Part shown: positions 19,262 through 26,818 of the stretch, one piece after another | Numbering within the stretch: the first letter of the stretch is position 1 | Layout of the letters: each line of letters begins with the position of its first letter | NCBI RefSeq assembly: GCF_008369325.1 | Contig: NZ_VOBI01000009.1 | Coordinates: 1 to 64,000 of the forward strand | Length of the DNA: 64,000 bases | Reading direction: 5' to 3' | Origin: Pseudomonas sp. ANT_H12B | GTDB lineage: Bacteria > Pseudomonadota > Gammaproteobacteria > Pseudomonadales > Pseudomonadaceae | Position numbers and translations under genes: made by a program | The notes under the pieces: generated by a model | Databases searched by the model: none | What the model was told of the DNA's origin: nothing | The model's input: the letters and a program-made list of their open reading frames with translations, nothing else

Positions 19262-19978
19262 TCAAGGCATCAACACTTCAATCGAACCATCCGCCGTCAT
19301 GCTGACCTGGCTGGTGCCCGCTTCAACTTCCGGCGTCACCGGCGCACCGTCCATGCTGGCCGCTTTCATCATCATTGGCGCGCGCATGTACGGTTGTGGA
19401 TAACCGTTGCTGTTGAGGTTCAGGTTGACGATTTTGTAACCCTTGCCGCCCAACGCATCGGTCGCCAATTGAGCACGGGCCTTGAACGCAGTCACGGCGT
19501 CTTTGAGCAGCGCGTCTTCGCTGGCCTTGCGGGTTGGGGTGGCGATGGCGAAGTCCATGCCGCCCATTTTCAGGTCGGTCAGCAGTTCGCCGGTCAACTT
19601 CGACAACGCCGCGAAGTCCGAGCTTTCCAGGCGCAATTCGGCGCGTTCGCGCCAGCCGGTGATTTTCTGGCCTTTGGTCTCGTAGATCGGGTAGCTGTTG
19701 CGGCTGCCCTGGCGCAGGGTGATGTCTTTGACCTGTTTGGCCTGGGCCAGTGCTTTGTTCATGGTGGTGCTGACGTCGGCGGCAAGTTTGGCCGGGTCGC
19801 TGTTTTGTTCTTCTGTATAGAGGGTCACGATCATCAGGTCGCGGGCCACTTCCTGGCTGACTTCGGCGCGCAGGGCGATCTGGTTGTAGTGCAGCTCGTC
19901 GGCGGCCAGGGCCGGTAGGCTGGCGATGGTGCCAACGCTAAGGGCGAGGAGGGCGGCGCTGCGGCGGAATGTGTGCAT
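19262..19978 (-). CDS. SIMPL-domain (DUF541) periplasmic protein
   Basis: This 238-residue protein has a signal peptide (MHTFRRSAALLALSVGTIAS, cleavage near ALA) and one SIMPL/DUF541 domain. Recognisable parts are LRAEVSQEVARDLMIVTLYT, AKQVKDITLRQGSRNSYPIY and GWRERAELRLESSDF. The relative YggE protects E. coli against oxidative stress by an unclear mechanism. The ATG at 19978 has GGAG six bases upstream; the longer frame to 20146 starts in REP DNA. It lies divergent from roxS. A role in redox stress is inferred only from family and context. Confidence 0.82.
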   Translation of the reverse strand: MHTFRRSAALLALSVGTIASLPALAADELHYNQIALRAEVSQEVARDLMIVTLYTEEQNSDPAKLAADVSTTMNKALAQAKQVKDITLRQGSRNSYPIYETKGQKITGWRERAELRLESSDFAALSKLTGELLTDLKMGGMDFAIATPTRKASEDALLKDAVTAFKARAQLATDALGGKGYKIVNLNLNSNGYPQPYMRAPMMMKAASMDGAPVTPEVEAGTSQVSMTADGSIEVLMP

Positions 19979-20106
19979 GAAAGCTCCTTGGGCGATGCGC
20001 AGGGGTAATGTCCGAGCCTGCGTGAAACCATCAGACTCTAGCTTTAATGATCCGGTTCGCACAGTTACAACTTCTATACAGATCGAAGATGACCGCTGCG
20101 CGGTCA

Positions 20107-20170
20107 ATCGCGAGCAGGCTCGCTCCCACAGGGGAACGCATTTCAATGTGGGAGCGAGCCTGCTCGCGAT
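20107..20170. repeat. REP doublet (inverted pair)
   Basis: Two 24-bp REP units in opposite orientation (ATCGCGAGCAGGCTCGCTCC and its complement) are separated by 16 bases, forming a long potential hairpin. It lies between the divergent SIMPL gene and roxS and is the REPIN arrangement common in P. fluorescens genomes. Confidence 0.8.
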
Positions 20171-20292
20171 AGCGGTCTTATAGACGCCACAATCCTCCCA
20201 GGCATGTGGCCGTTTGCCGCACTTTCGCCTGCCAGCCCCCGTGCTTGGTTATACTCCCTGCGATCCGCCTGGAGCGCTCATCAGGAGAGCTC

Positions 20293-21555
20293 ATGCTCGC
20301 CCCCGTTCAAATCACTTCCGCAACTCGCCAGAATCTCTGGCGGCTGACGTTCATCCGCACATTGGTGCTGGCCGCTCAGGCCGGTTCCGTAGGCCTGGCC
20401 TACTGGCTCGACTTGCTGCCATTGCCCTGGTTTCAACTGGCCGCGACCCTCGGTTGCTCGATGTTGCTGTGCGCGTTCACGGCCATTCGCCTGCGCACCT
20501 CATGGCCGGTTACCGAACTCGAATACGCCGTGCAACTGGCCTGCGACCTGTTTATCCACAGTGCCCTGCTGTATTTCTCCGGTGGTTCGACCAACCCCTT
20601 CGTCTCTTATTACCTGGTGCCGCTGACCATCGCCGCCGTGACGTTGCCGTGGCGTTATTCGGTGATTTTGTCTGGCATCGCTTTGGCCTTGTACACCTTG
20701 CTGCTGGCGCGCTTCTATCCGCTGCAGACCTTTCCGATCGCTCGGGAAAACCTGCAGGTCTATGGGATGTGGTTGAGTTTTGCCCTGGCGGCGGCGGTCA
20801 TCACTTTCTTCGCTGCACGGATGGCTGAAGAGCTGCGCCGTCAGGAAGAGCTGCGCGCCATTCGTCGCGAAGAAGGTCTGCGCGATCAGCAATTGCTGGC
20901 CGTCGCCACCCAAGCCGCTGGCGCGGCCCATGAACTGGGCACGCCGCTGGCGACCATGAGCGTGCTGCTCAAGGAAATGCGTCAGGACCATCACGACCCG
21001 ATGTTGCAGGACGACCTGAGCGTGCTGCAGGATCAGGTCAAGTTATGCAAAGAGACCTTGCAGCAACTGGTGCGCGCCGCCGAGGCCAATCGCCGTTTGG
21101 CGGTGGAAATGCAGGACGTCACCGACTGGCTCGACGAAGCGCTGAACCGCTGGCACCTGATGCGCCCGGAAGCCAGTTATCGCTTCCAGCGCTTGGGTCA
21201 GGGCACCGTGCCGCGCATGGCGCCGCCGCCGGACCTGACCCAGGCGCTGCTGAATTTGCTGAACAACGCCGCCGACGCTTGCCCCGAAGGGTTGCAAGTG
21301 ACGCTGGACTGGAATGCCGACGACCTGACCATCAGCATTCGCGACCACGGCGCCGGTGTGCCGCTGGCCATCGCCGAACAGATCGGCAAACCGTTTTTTA
21401 CCACCAAGGGCAAAGGTTTCGGCCTGGGCCTGTTTTTGAGCAAGGCCAGCGTGACACGCGCCGGCGGCTCAGTGAAACTCTACAGTCATGAGGAAGGCGG
21501 CACGCTCACCGAGCTGCGCCTGCCTCGTGTCGCCCGAGGAGACGAACATGAGTGA
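20293..21555 (+). CDS. roxS: redox sensor histidine kinase RoxS (RegB/PrrB family)
   Basis: This 420-residue kinase has an N-terminal membrane domain of about six helices (residues 20-190). The dimerisation/phosphoacceptor motif AAHELGTPLATMSVLL is characteristic of RegB/PrrB kinases, with the phosphorylated His near residue 213. The ATPase domain shows N-box LLNLLNNAADAC and G-boxes RDHGAGVPL and GKGFGLGLFLS. RoxSR regulates terminal oxidases and respiration in Pseudomonas. The ATG at 20293 has AGGAG seven bases upstream. It overlaps roxR by eight bases. Confidence 0.92.
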   Translation: MLAPVQITSATRQNLWRLTFIRTLVLAAQAGSVGLAYWLDLLPLPWFQLAATLGCSMLLCAFTAIRLRTSWPVTELEYAVQLACDLFIHSALLYFSGGSTNPFVSYYLVPLTIAAVTLPWRYSVILSGIALALYTLLLARFYPLQTFPIARENLQVYGMWLSFALAAAVITFFAARMAEELRRQEELRAIRREEGLRDQQLLAVATQAAGAAHELGTPLATMSVLLKEMRQDHHDPMLQDDLSVLQDQVKLCKETLQQLVRAAEANRRLAVEMQDVTDWLDEALNRWHLMRPEASYRFQRLGQGTVPRMAPPPDLTQALLNLLNNAADACPEGLQVTLDWNADDLTISIRDHGAGVPLAIAEQIGKPFFTTKGKGFGLGLFLSKASVTRAGGSVKLYSHEEGGTLTELRLPRVARGDEHE

Positions 21556-22114
21556 CGATATCCAAGTCGAAGGCGAAGGCGAAGAACTCCCGCATTTGCT
21601 GTTGGTCGACGACGACGCAACTTTCACCCGAGTGATGGCCCGTGCCATGTCCCGCCGTGGTTTTCGCGTCAGTACCGCAGGCTCCGCCGAAGAAGGCCTG
21701 ACGATCGCTCAGACCGACCTGCCGGATTACGCCGCGCTGGACCTGAAAATGGACGGCGATTCCGGCCTGGTGCTGTTGCCCAAGCTGCTGGAGCTGGACC
21801 CGGAAATGCGCGTGGTAATCCTTACCGGTTACTCGAGCATCGCCACCGCCGTCGAGGCGATCAAGCGCGGCGCCTGCAATTACCTGTGCAAACCGGCGGA
21901 CGCCGATGACGTGCTGGCCGCGCTGCTCTCCGAGCATGCCGACCTCGACACCCTGGTGCCGGAAAACCCGATGTCGGTGGATCGCCTGCAATGGGAACAC
22001 ATCCAGCGCGTGCTGACTGAGCACGAAGGCAACATCTCCGCCACTGCCCGCGCCCTGGGCATGCACCGCCGCACGCTGCAGCGCAAATTGCAGAAGCGCC
22101 CCGTTCGTCGCTGA
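21548..22114 (+). CDS. roxR: redox response regulator RoxR
   Basis: This 188-residue response regulator has a receiver domain (DDDATFTRVMARAMSRRGFR, phosphoacceptor Asp in ALDLKMDGDSGL near residue 64, Lys in NYLCKPADADD). A C-terminal Fis-type helix-turn-helix follows (EGNISATARALGMHRRTLQR). This is the ActR/PrrA architecture. The start codon lies within the last codons of roxS, so the pair is translationally coupled. A 12-bp hairpin follows 40 bases downstream. Confidence 0.93.
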   Translation: MSDDIQVEGEGEELPHLLLVDDDATFTRVMARAMSRRGFRVSTAGSAEEGLTIAQTDLPDYAALDLKMDGDSGLVLLPKLLELDPEMRVVILTGYSSIATAVEAIKRGACNYLCKPADADDVLAALLSEHADLDTLVPENPMSVDRLQWEHIQRVLTEHEGNISATARALGMHRRTLQRKLQKRPVRR

Positions 22115-22154
22115 ACCTGCGCTGAACGGATGCCCGCCGCTCCTCGCGAGGAAC

Positions 22155-22180
22155 CGAACCGATCATCTATGATCGGTTCG
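22155..22180 (+). terminator. perfect hairpin after roxR
   Basis: A perfect 12-bp inverted repeat (CGAACCGATCAT / ATGATCGGTTCG) with a 2-base loop is followed by TGTGTGTTCTTTTC. The T-run is interrupted, so termination may be partial. The next gene starts 32 bases later. Confidence 0.5.
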
Positions 22181-22211
22181 TGTGTGTTCTTTTCTTTATC
22201 GAGCCTTATCC

Positions 22212-23939
22212 ATGAATCAGAACGCTGAATATTCCGCGGTCAATGATGCTGTGCGCGGGCAGTTTTTTCGCAAAGTCTGGGCGATGACCACGCCTTACTG
22301 GCGCAGCGAAGAGAAGGGCAAGGCCTGGACGTTGCTGATCGCCGTGATCGCGCTGTCGCTGTTCAGCGTGGCGATTTCGGTATGGATCAACAGTTGGTAC
22401 AAGGACTTCTACAACGCCCTGCAAAAGAAGGACGAGGCAGCGTTCTGGCAGTTGATCCTCTATTTCTGCGGCATCGCGGCCGTGGCGATCCTTGGCGCGG
22501 TGTACCGGCTCTATTTGACGCAGATGCTGACGATTCGCTGGCGGGGCTGGCTCACCGAGAAACACTTCGCCCGCTGGCTTAGTCACAAGAATTACTACCA
22601 GCTGGAACAGGGCGGTTACACCGATAACCCGGACCAGCGGATTTCCGAAGACCTCAACAAATTCACCACCAACACCTTGGGCTTGGGTCTTGGTTTGATC
22701 CGCAACATCGTTAGCCTGGTGTCGTTCTCGATCATTTTGTGGGGCGTGTCGGGCAGCATTGAAGTGTTTGGCTTCACCATTCCCGGCTATATGTTCTGGT
22801 GCGCACTGGTTTACGCTGCGGTGGGTAGCTGGCTGACGCATTTGATCGGTCGTCGCTTGATCGGTCTCACGAATAATCAACAGCGCTTCGAAGCCGACCT
22901 GCGTTTCTCCATGGTGCGGATTCGCGAGAATGCCGAAAGCATCGCGCTGTACAACGGCGAACCCAACGAGAACCGCCGTTTGAGCAGCCGCTTCGGCCTG
23001 GTCTGGCACAACTTCTGGGACATCATGCGCGTGTCCAAGCGCCTGACATTCTTTACCTCCGGCTATGCCCAGATCGCAATCATTTTCCCGTTCATGGTCG
23101 CCGCGCCACGTTACTTCACTGGCAAAATCGAGTTGGGTGAGCTGATGCAAATCAACTCCGCATTCGGCAACGTTCAGGAGAACTTCAGCTGGTTCATCAG
23201 CGCGTACCAGGACCTCGCCGAATGGCGCGCCACGTGTGATCGTCTGCTGAGTTTCCGTCAGGCCATGACCGACAACGAAGAGCGCGCGCCGGCCATCGAC
23301 GTGCAAAATTCGGGCTCGGCGTTGAAGGTGCACAACCTCGGCCTCGACCTGGCGGATGGTCGTCACCTGCTGACCAATGCCGACATGACCGTGGAAGAGG
23401 GCGAGCGCGTCATGCTCAGCGGTCGTTCCGGCAGCGGCAAATCGACATTGCTGCGAGCGATGGGGCATCTTTGGCCGGCGGGCCACGGCAGTATTCGTTT
23501 GCCGGCGGCGCGTTATCTGTTCCTGCCGCAAAAGCCTTATTTGCCGATTGGCACGTTGCGTGAAGCGCTGAGTTATCCTCAGCCTGGCGAAACCTACCCC
23601 AACGAGCGCTATGTTCATGTGCTGGAAGCATGTCGTTTGCCGCACCTGGTTTCCCGTCTGGATGAAGCGAATCACTGGCAGCGCATGCTCTCGCCGGGTG
23701 AACAGCAACGCCTGGCCTTCGCCCGTGCACTGCTGTTTGCACCGCAGTGGCTGTATATGGACGAAGCGACCTCGGCGATGGATGAAGAGGATGAGGCATC
23801 GCTGTATCAGGCGTTGATCGACGAGTTACCGGGGCTGAGCATTGTCAGTGTCGGGCATCGCAGCAGTCTGAAGCGGTTCCATCCACGGCATGTTCGTATC
23901 GACAACGGTCATCTGGTAGACCAAACCGTGATCGCATAA
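22212..23939 (+). CDS. SbmA/BacA-like ABC transporter, fused permease and ATPase
   Basis: This 575-residue protein has an N-terminal SbmA_BacA-type membrane domain of about six helices (QGGYTDNPDQRISEDLNKFT is typical of this group and of ABCD transporters). A C-terminal ATPase follows, with Walker [15 protein letters not shown], signature LSPGEQQRLAFARALL and Walker B WLYMDEATSAMD. Relatives import vitamin B12-like or peptide antibiotics (YddA/BacA/Rv1819c group); the substrate here is unknown. The ATG at 22212 is preferred to a frame start at 22182, which lies in the hairpin region. Confidence 0.85.
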   Translation: MNQNAEYSAVNDAVRGQFFRKVWAMTTPYWRSEEKGKAWTLLIAVIALSLFSVAISVWINSWYKDFYNALQKKDEAAFWQLILYFCGIAAVAILGAVYRLYLTQMLTIRWRGWLTEKHFARWLSHKNYYQLEQGGYTDNPDQRISEDLNKFTTNTLGLGLGLIRNIVSLVSFSIILWGVSGSIEVFGFTIPGYMFWCALVYAAVGSWLTHLIGRRLIGLTNNQQRFEADLRFSMVRIRENAESIALYNGEPNENRRLSSRFGLVWHNFWDIMRVSKRLTFFTSGYAQIAIIFPFMVAAPRYFTGKIELGELMQINSAFGNVQENFSWFISAYQDLAEWRATCDRLLSFRQAMTDNEERAPAIDVQNSGSALKVHNLGLDLADGRHLLTNADMTVEEGERVMLSGRSGSGKSTLLRAMGHLWPAGHGSIRLPAARYLFLPQKPYLPIGTLREALSYPQPGETYPNERYVHVLEACRLPHLVSRLDEANHWQRMLSPGEQQRLAFARALLFAPQWLYMDEATSAMDEEDEASLYQALIDELPGLSIVSVGHRSSLKRFHPRHVRIDNGHLVDQTVIA

Positions 23940-23951
23940 ACACCACAAACC

Positions 23952-24039
23952 CTGTGGGAGCGGGCTCGCCCGCGATGGCTTCGCCCGGTTCATCTGTAGA
24001 ACCGCGTTATCGTTCATCGCGGACAAGCCCCGCCCACAG
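23952..24039. repeat. REP doublet (inverted pair)
   Basis: Unit one reads CTGTGGGAGCGGGCTCGCCC at 23952-23971, continuing to 23976. Unit two, on the opposite strand, ends CCCCGCCCACAG at 24039. It lies between the SbmA-like gene and the GntR promoter. Confidence 0.7.
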
Positions 24040-24046
24040 GGCGTGA

Positions 24047-24076
24047 TGGTGATCGTACAACCGCGTTGAGCTATGA
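24047..24076 (+). promoter_or_regulatory. promoter of the GntR gene with operator-like motif
   Basis: TATGAT at 24071-24076 is a good -10 element, and a weak -35 (TGGTGA) sits 18 bases upstream. Inside the spacer lies ATCGTACAAC (24052-24061), the exact complement of GTTGTACGAT at 25766-25775 upstream of kdgD. This suggests autoregulation by the GntR protein. It also argues that translation starts at 24115, not at the ATG inside the -10. Confidence 0.5.
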
Positions 24077-24114
24077 TGCGGATTCAGCCGCAATTTTCGA
24101 GACAGACGTTCACC

Positions 24115-24864
24115 ATGGAAAATCCGATCGACGCACCACGCCTACCTCGCAAGCGCCGCAGCCTCGCTCAGGAACTGGTGACGGTGCTGTCCGAGCAAAT
24201 CCGCGACGGACACCTCAAGCGTGGCGATAAATTGCCCACCGAGTCGGCGATCATGGATGCCCATGGCGTCAGCCGCACCGTGGTGCGCGAAGCGATTTCC
24301 CGTTTGCAGGCGGCCGGGCAAGTGGAAACCCGGCACGGCATCGGCACTTTCGTGCTCGACACCCCGAGCCCGAGCGGTTTTCGCATCGATCCGGCGACCG
24401 TGGTCACGTTGCGTGACGTGCTGGCAATTCTGGAACTGCGCATCAGCCTGGAAGTGGAGTCCGCCGGCCTCGCCGCGCAACGCCGCAGCCCCGAGCAGCT
24501 GGCGTTGATGCGAGCTGCTTTGGACGCGTTGAATGAAAGTGTCTCCCACGCCAGCGATGCCGTGGCGTCCGATTTCCAGTTCCACCTGCAAATCGCCCTG
24601 TCGACCGGTAACCGTTATTTCACCGACATCATGACCCACCTGGGCACCAGCATCATTCCGCGCACGCGACTGAACTCGGCGCGCCTGGCCCATGACGACC
24701 AGCAGTACTATATGAATCGCCTGAGTCGCGAGCACGAGGAGATTTACGACGCAATTGCCCGCCAGGATTCCGATGCGGCGCGGGCGGCGATGCGGTTGCA
24801 TTTGACGAATAGTCGTGAGCGGCTGCGTCATGCGCATGAAGAGGCTGAGGCGCAGCGCGGGTAA
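24115..24864 (+). CDS. GntR-family regulator (FadR subfamily), probably of galactarate/glucarate genes
   Basis: This 249-residue regulator has an N-terminal winged helix (residues 10-80: LAQELVTVLSEQIRDGHLKR, then LPTESAIMDAHGVSRTVVRE). A C-terminal FCD domain follows, with the conserved metal/ligand-binding acidic and His residues (RISLEVESAGLAAQR, FHLQIALSTGNRYF, EHEEIYDAIA). It lies 5' of kdgD, a dioxovalerate dehydrogenase, a sugar-acid importer and garD. With the shared operator motif, this points to a sugar-acid-responsive repressor. The effector is an inference. Confidence 0.85.
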   Translation: MENPIDAPRLPRKRRSLAQELVTVLSEQIRDGHLKRGDKLPTESAIMDAHGVSRTVVREAISRLQAAGQVETRHGIGTFVLDTPSPSGFRIDPATVVTLRDVLAILELRISLEVESAGLAAQRRSPEQLALMRAALDALNESVSHASDAVASDFQFHLQIALSTGNRYFTDIMTHLGTSIIPRTRLNSARLAHDDQQYYMNRLSREHEEIYDAIARQDSDAARAAMRLHLTNSRERLRHAHEEAEAQRG

Positions 24865-24870
24865 GGATCG

Positions 24871-24896
24871 TTTCCACGCAGAGCGTGGGAACGATC
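24871..24896. repeat. CGTTCCCACGC-type repeat
   Basis: TTTCCACGCAGAGCGTGGGA followed by ACGATC is one unit of the same intergenic repeat family seen near 197 and 34612. It lies just after the GntR gene. Confidence 0.6.
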
Positions 24897-24932
24897 AGCT
24901 GGGGAGTCAGCCGGTCCTGAGAATTGAACGAT

Positions 24933-25109
24933 TTACCCGCACGGCGAATTCAGCGCCCCCGGTTTGGTATTGAACACCGCCTATCCATGCTCATCTACAA
25001 CCCCCCGAGCAATTGCCACTCCCTTGGCCAATAACTCCAGCGGTGCACCCTTCAGCGATTGGCCCGAAGCCAGTTCCAGTTTCAGTTTCAGTTTCAGTTT
25101 GATAGTCAT
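24933..25109 (-). pseudogene. small gene interrupted by an in-frame TAG
   Basis: From ATG 25109, behind an excellent GGAG site, the frame reads MTIKLKLKLKLELASGQSLK and onward to DEHG. It hits TAG at 24981, then continues open as AVFNTKPGALNSPCG to a TAA at 24933. One C-to-T change (CAG to TAG) would explain the stop. The N-terminus contains four tandem copies of a 6-base unit encoding alternating Lys-Leu. The gene follows the decayed ORF at 25124-25677 by 14 bases and was probably its operon partner. I do not recognise the family with certainty. Confidence 0.55.
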
Positions 25110-25123
25110 CGTTGATCTCCTTA

Positions 25124-25677
25124 TCAGGCGACATTGCCAGTCGGTTGGTAATCCTTGAGCAGAAGGTAAGTGCTCCAGCCCCACCCATCGTCCACAGTGA
25201 CGGTATCGTTCAGGTTATTGACGTCCTTGCGCCGCAGTACCTTGTTGCCCGCGACCTTGAACAGCGGTGAGAAATTACCCGCCGGGTTCAACACGGCTTG
25301 CAATTCAGGCAACTTTTTCAAGGCCGCAAAGCTGCCGGACGCCGGGGTGACAATACCGCGAGAGGGTTGAAGGCGTTGGTAAAACGCTGGATCCGGTCTG
25401 CGGCTGTCACGCCTTCGCTGATCGGTTGATCGGCAATTCCATAAAAATCACCCCCTGGCGCGACGACCCTGGCCATAGGTCAGCGCCAGTCCGTTGGACA
25501 AATGCAGCTCTACCTGTGAAGCGGGGATCGCGGGTGCATCCTTGACGAAACGCAGCAGGGTCTGGTCGCCGATGGCGGTGTGTTCGCCTCCCTTGAACCT
25601 CAGCTGCGGCCTAGCTCCTTGATGTGTCGTCGGTATGAAGCAAAATAACTGTATGCATCCACAGTTTTTTCGATCAT
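25124..25677 (-). pseudogene. decayed protein gene with several frame breaks
   Basis: Coding-like sequence appears in three frames on the minus strand. These are MIEKTVDAYSYFASYRR from 25677 (stops at 25600), then GGEHTAIGDQTLLRFVKDAP...HLSNGLALTYGQ, then VVAPGGDFYGIADQPISEGV, and finally FAALKKLPELQAVLNPAGNF to LLLKDYQPTGNVA (stop 25124). The pieces look like the N- and C-terminal parts of one secreted-enzyme-like protein with the middle deleted. They faintly recall a Pseudomonas family annotated as phospholipase of about 430 residues, an unverified memory. It is not functional as read. Confidence 0.55.
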
Positions 25678-25747
25678 GGATGAGACATTTCCTCCGTCAA
25701 GAAAATACCTTTCAGACACAAAATCTGCGGATGGCGATGAAATGCAG

Positions 25748-25787
25748 TTGACGGTTATTTTTTAAGTTGTACGATGACCTACAACTT
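25748..25787 (+). promoter_or_regulatory. kdgD promoter with overlapping palindromic operator
   Basis: TTGACG (25748-25753) and TACGAT (25770-25775), spaced 16 bases apart, form a plausible sigma-70 promoter. A perfect inverted repeat, AAGTTGTA-8 bases-TACAACTT (25764-25787), covers the -10 element. A GntR/FadR-type repressor bound there would block polymerase. The same GTTGTACGAT word occurs in reverse orientation in the promoter of the adjacent GntR gene. Confidence 0.6.
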
Positions 25788-25846
25788 CGGCGCAGGCTGA
25801 ACGGTTTTCTCACACACACATACGTCGCTACCAGGGTGTTCGAATA

Positions 25847-26758
25847 ATGAATCCACAAGAACTGAAGTCCATCCTCTCTTCCGGTCTGCTGTCTTTCCCG
25901 GTTACCGATTTCAATGCTCAGGGCGATTTCCATCGCGCGGGCTACATCAAACGTCTCGAATGGCTGGCCCCATACGGCGCCTCGGCATTGTTCGCCGCGG
26001 GCGGCACCGGTGAGTTCTTCTCTCTGGCGGCCAGCGAATATTCGGAAATCATCAAGACCGCCGTCGACACCTGCGAAACCAGCGTGCCGATCCTGGCCGG
26101 CGTTGGCGGCTCGACTCGTCAAGCCATCGAATACGCACAGGAAGCCGAACGTCTGGGCGCCAAAGGTCTGTTGCTGCTGCCTCACTACCTGACCGAAGCC
26201 AGCCAGGAAGGTGTTGCCGCCCACGTTGAGGCCGTGTGCAAATCGGTGAAAATCGGCGTGGTGATTTACAACCGCAACGTCTGCCGCCTGACCGCGCCAT
26301 TGCTGGAACGCCTGGCCGAGCGCTGCCCGAACCTGATCGGCTACAAGGATGGCCTGGGCGATATCGAGTTGATGGTGTCGATCCGTCGCCGCCTCGGTGA
26401 TCGCTTCAGCTATCTGGGTGGTTTGCCGACCGCCGAAGTCTACGCCGCGGCCTACAAGGCATTGGGCGTGCCGGTTTACTCCTCTGCAGTGTTCAACTTC
26501 ATCCCGAAAACCGCGATGGATTTCTACCACGCCGTTGCCCGCGAAGATCACGCCACCGTTGGCAAGATCATCGACGACTTCTTCCTGCCATACCTGGACA
26601 TCCGTAACCGCAAAGCCGGTTACGCGGTGAGCATCGTCAAGGCCGGAGCAAAAATTTCCGGTTATGACGCAGGCCCTGTGCGTGCACCGCTGACCGATCT
26701 GCTGCCAGAAGAGTACGAAGCTCTGGCCGCGCTGATCGACAAGCAAGGTGCGCAGTAA
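25847..26758 (+). CDS. kdgD: 5-dehydro-4-deoxyglucarate dehydratase
   Basis: This 303-residue DapA-family aldolase/dehydratase converts 5-keto-4-deoxy-D-glucarate to 2,5-dioxovalerate with loss of CO2 and water. The DapA-type motif GGTGEFFSL is near residue 48, and the Schiff-base lysine is in [10 protein letters not shown] near residue 168. The opening [20 protein letters not shown] is typical of KdgD. It is the first structural gene of the galactarate/glucarate cluster; the next gene oxidises its product. Confidence 0.92.
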   Translation: MNPQELKSILSSGLLSFPVTDFNAQGDFHRAGYIKRLEWLAPYGASALFAAGGTGEFFSLAASEYSEIIKTAVDTCETSVPILAGVGGSTRQAIEYAQEAERLGAKGLLLLPHYLTEASQEGVAAHVEAVCKSVKIGVVIYNRNVCRLTAPLLERLAERCPNLIGYKDGLGDIELMVSIRRRLGDRFSYLGGLPTAEVYAAAYKALGVPVYSSAVFNFIPKTAMDFYHAVAREDHATVGKIIDDFFLPYLDIRNRKAGYAVSIVKAGAKISGYDAGPVRAPLTDLLPEEYEALAALIDKQGAQ

Positions 26759-26774
26759 CCCCCCCGATTAACAA

Positions 26775-26800
26775 GGCCGCTGAGTGATCAGCGGTCTTTT
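26775..26800 (+). terminator. hairpin between kdgD and the aldehyde dehydrogenase gene
   Basis: The stem GGCCGCTGA / TCAGCGGTC with a GTGA loop is followed by TTTT. It looks like a weak terminator or processing site inside an operon and would lower expression of the downstream gene relative to kdgD. Confidence 0.45.
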
Positions 26801-26818
26801 GCGTTAGGAGACTTTCAA

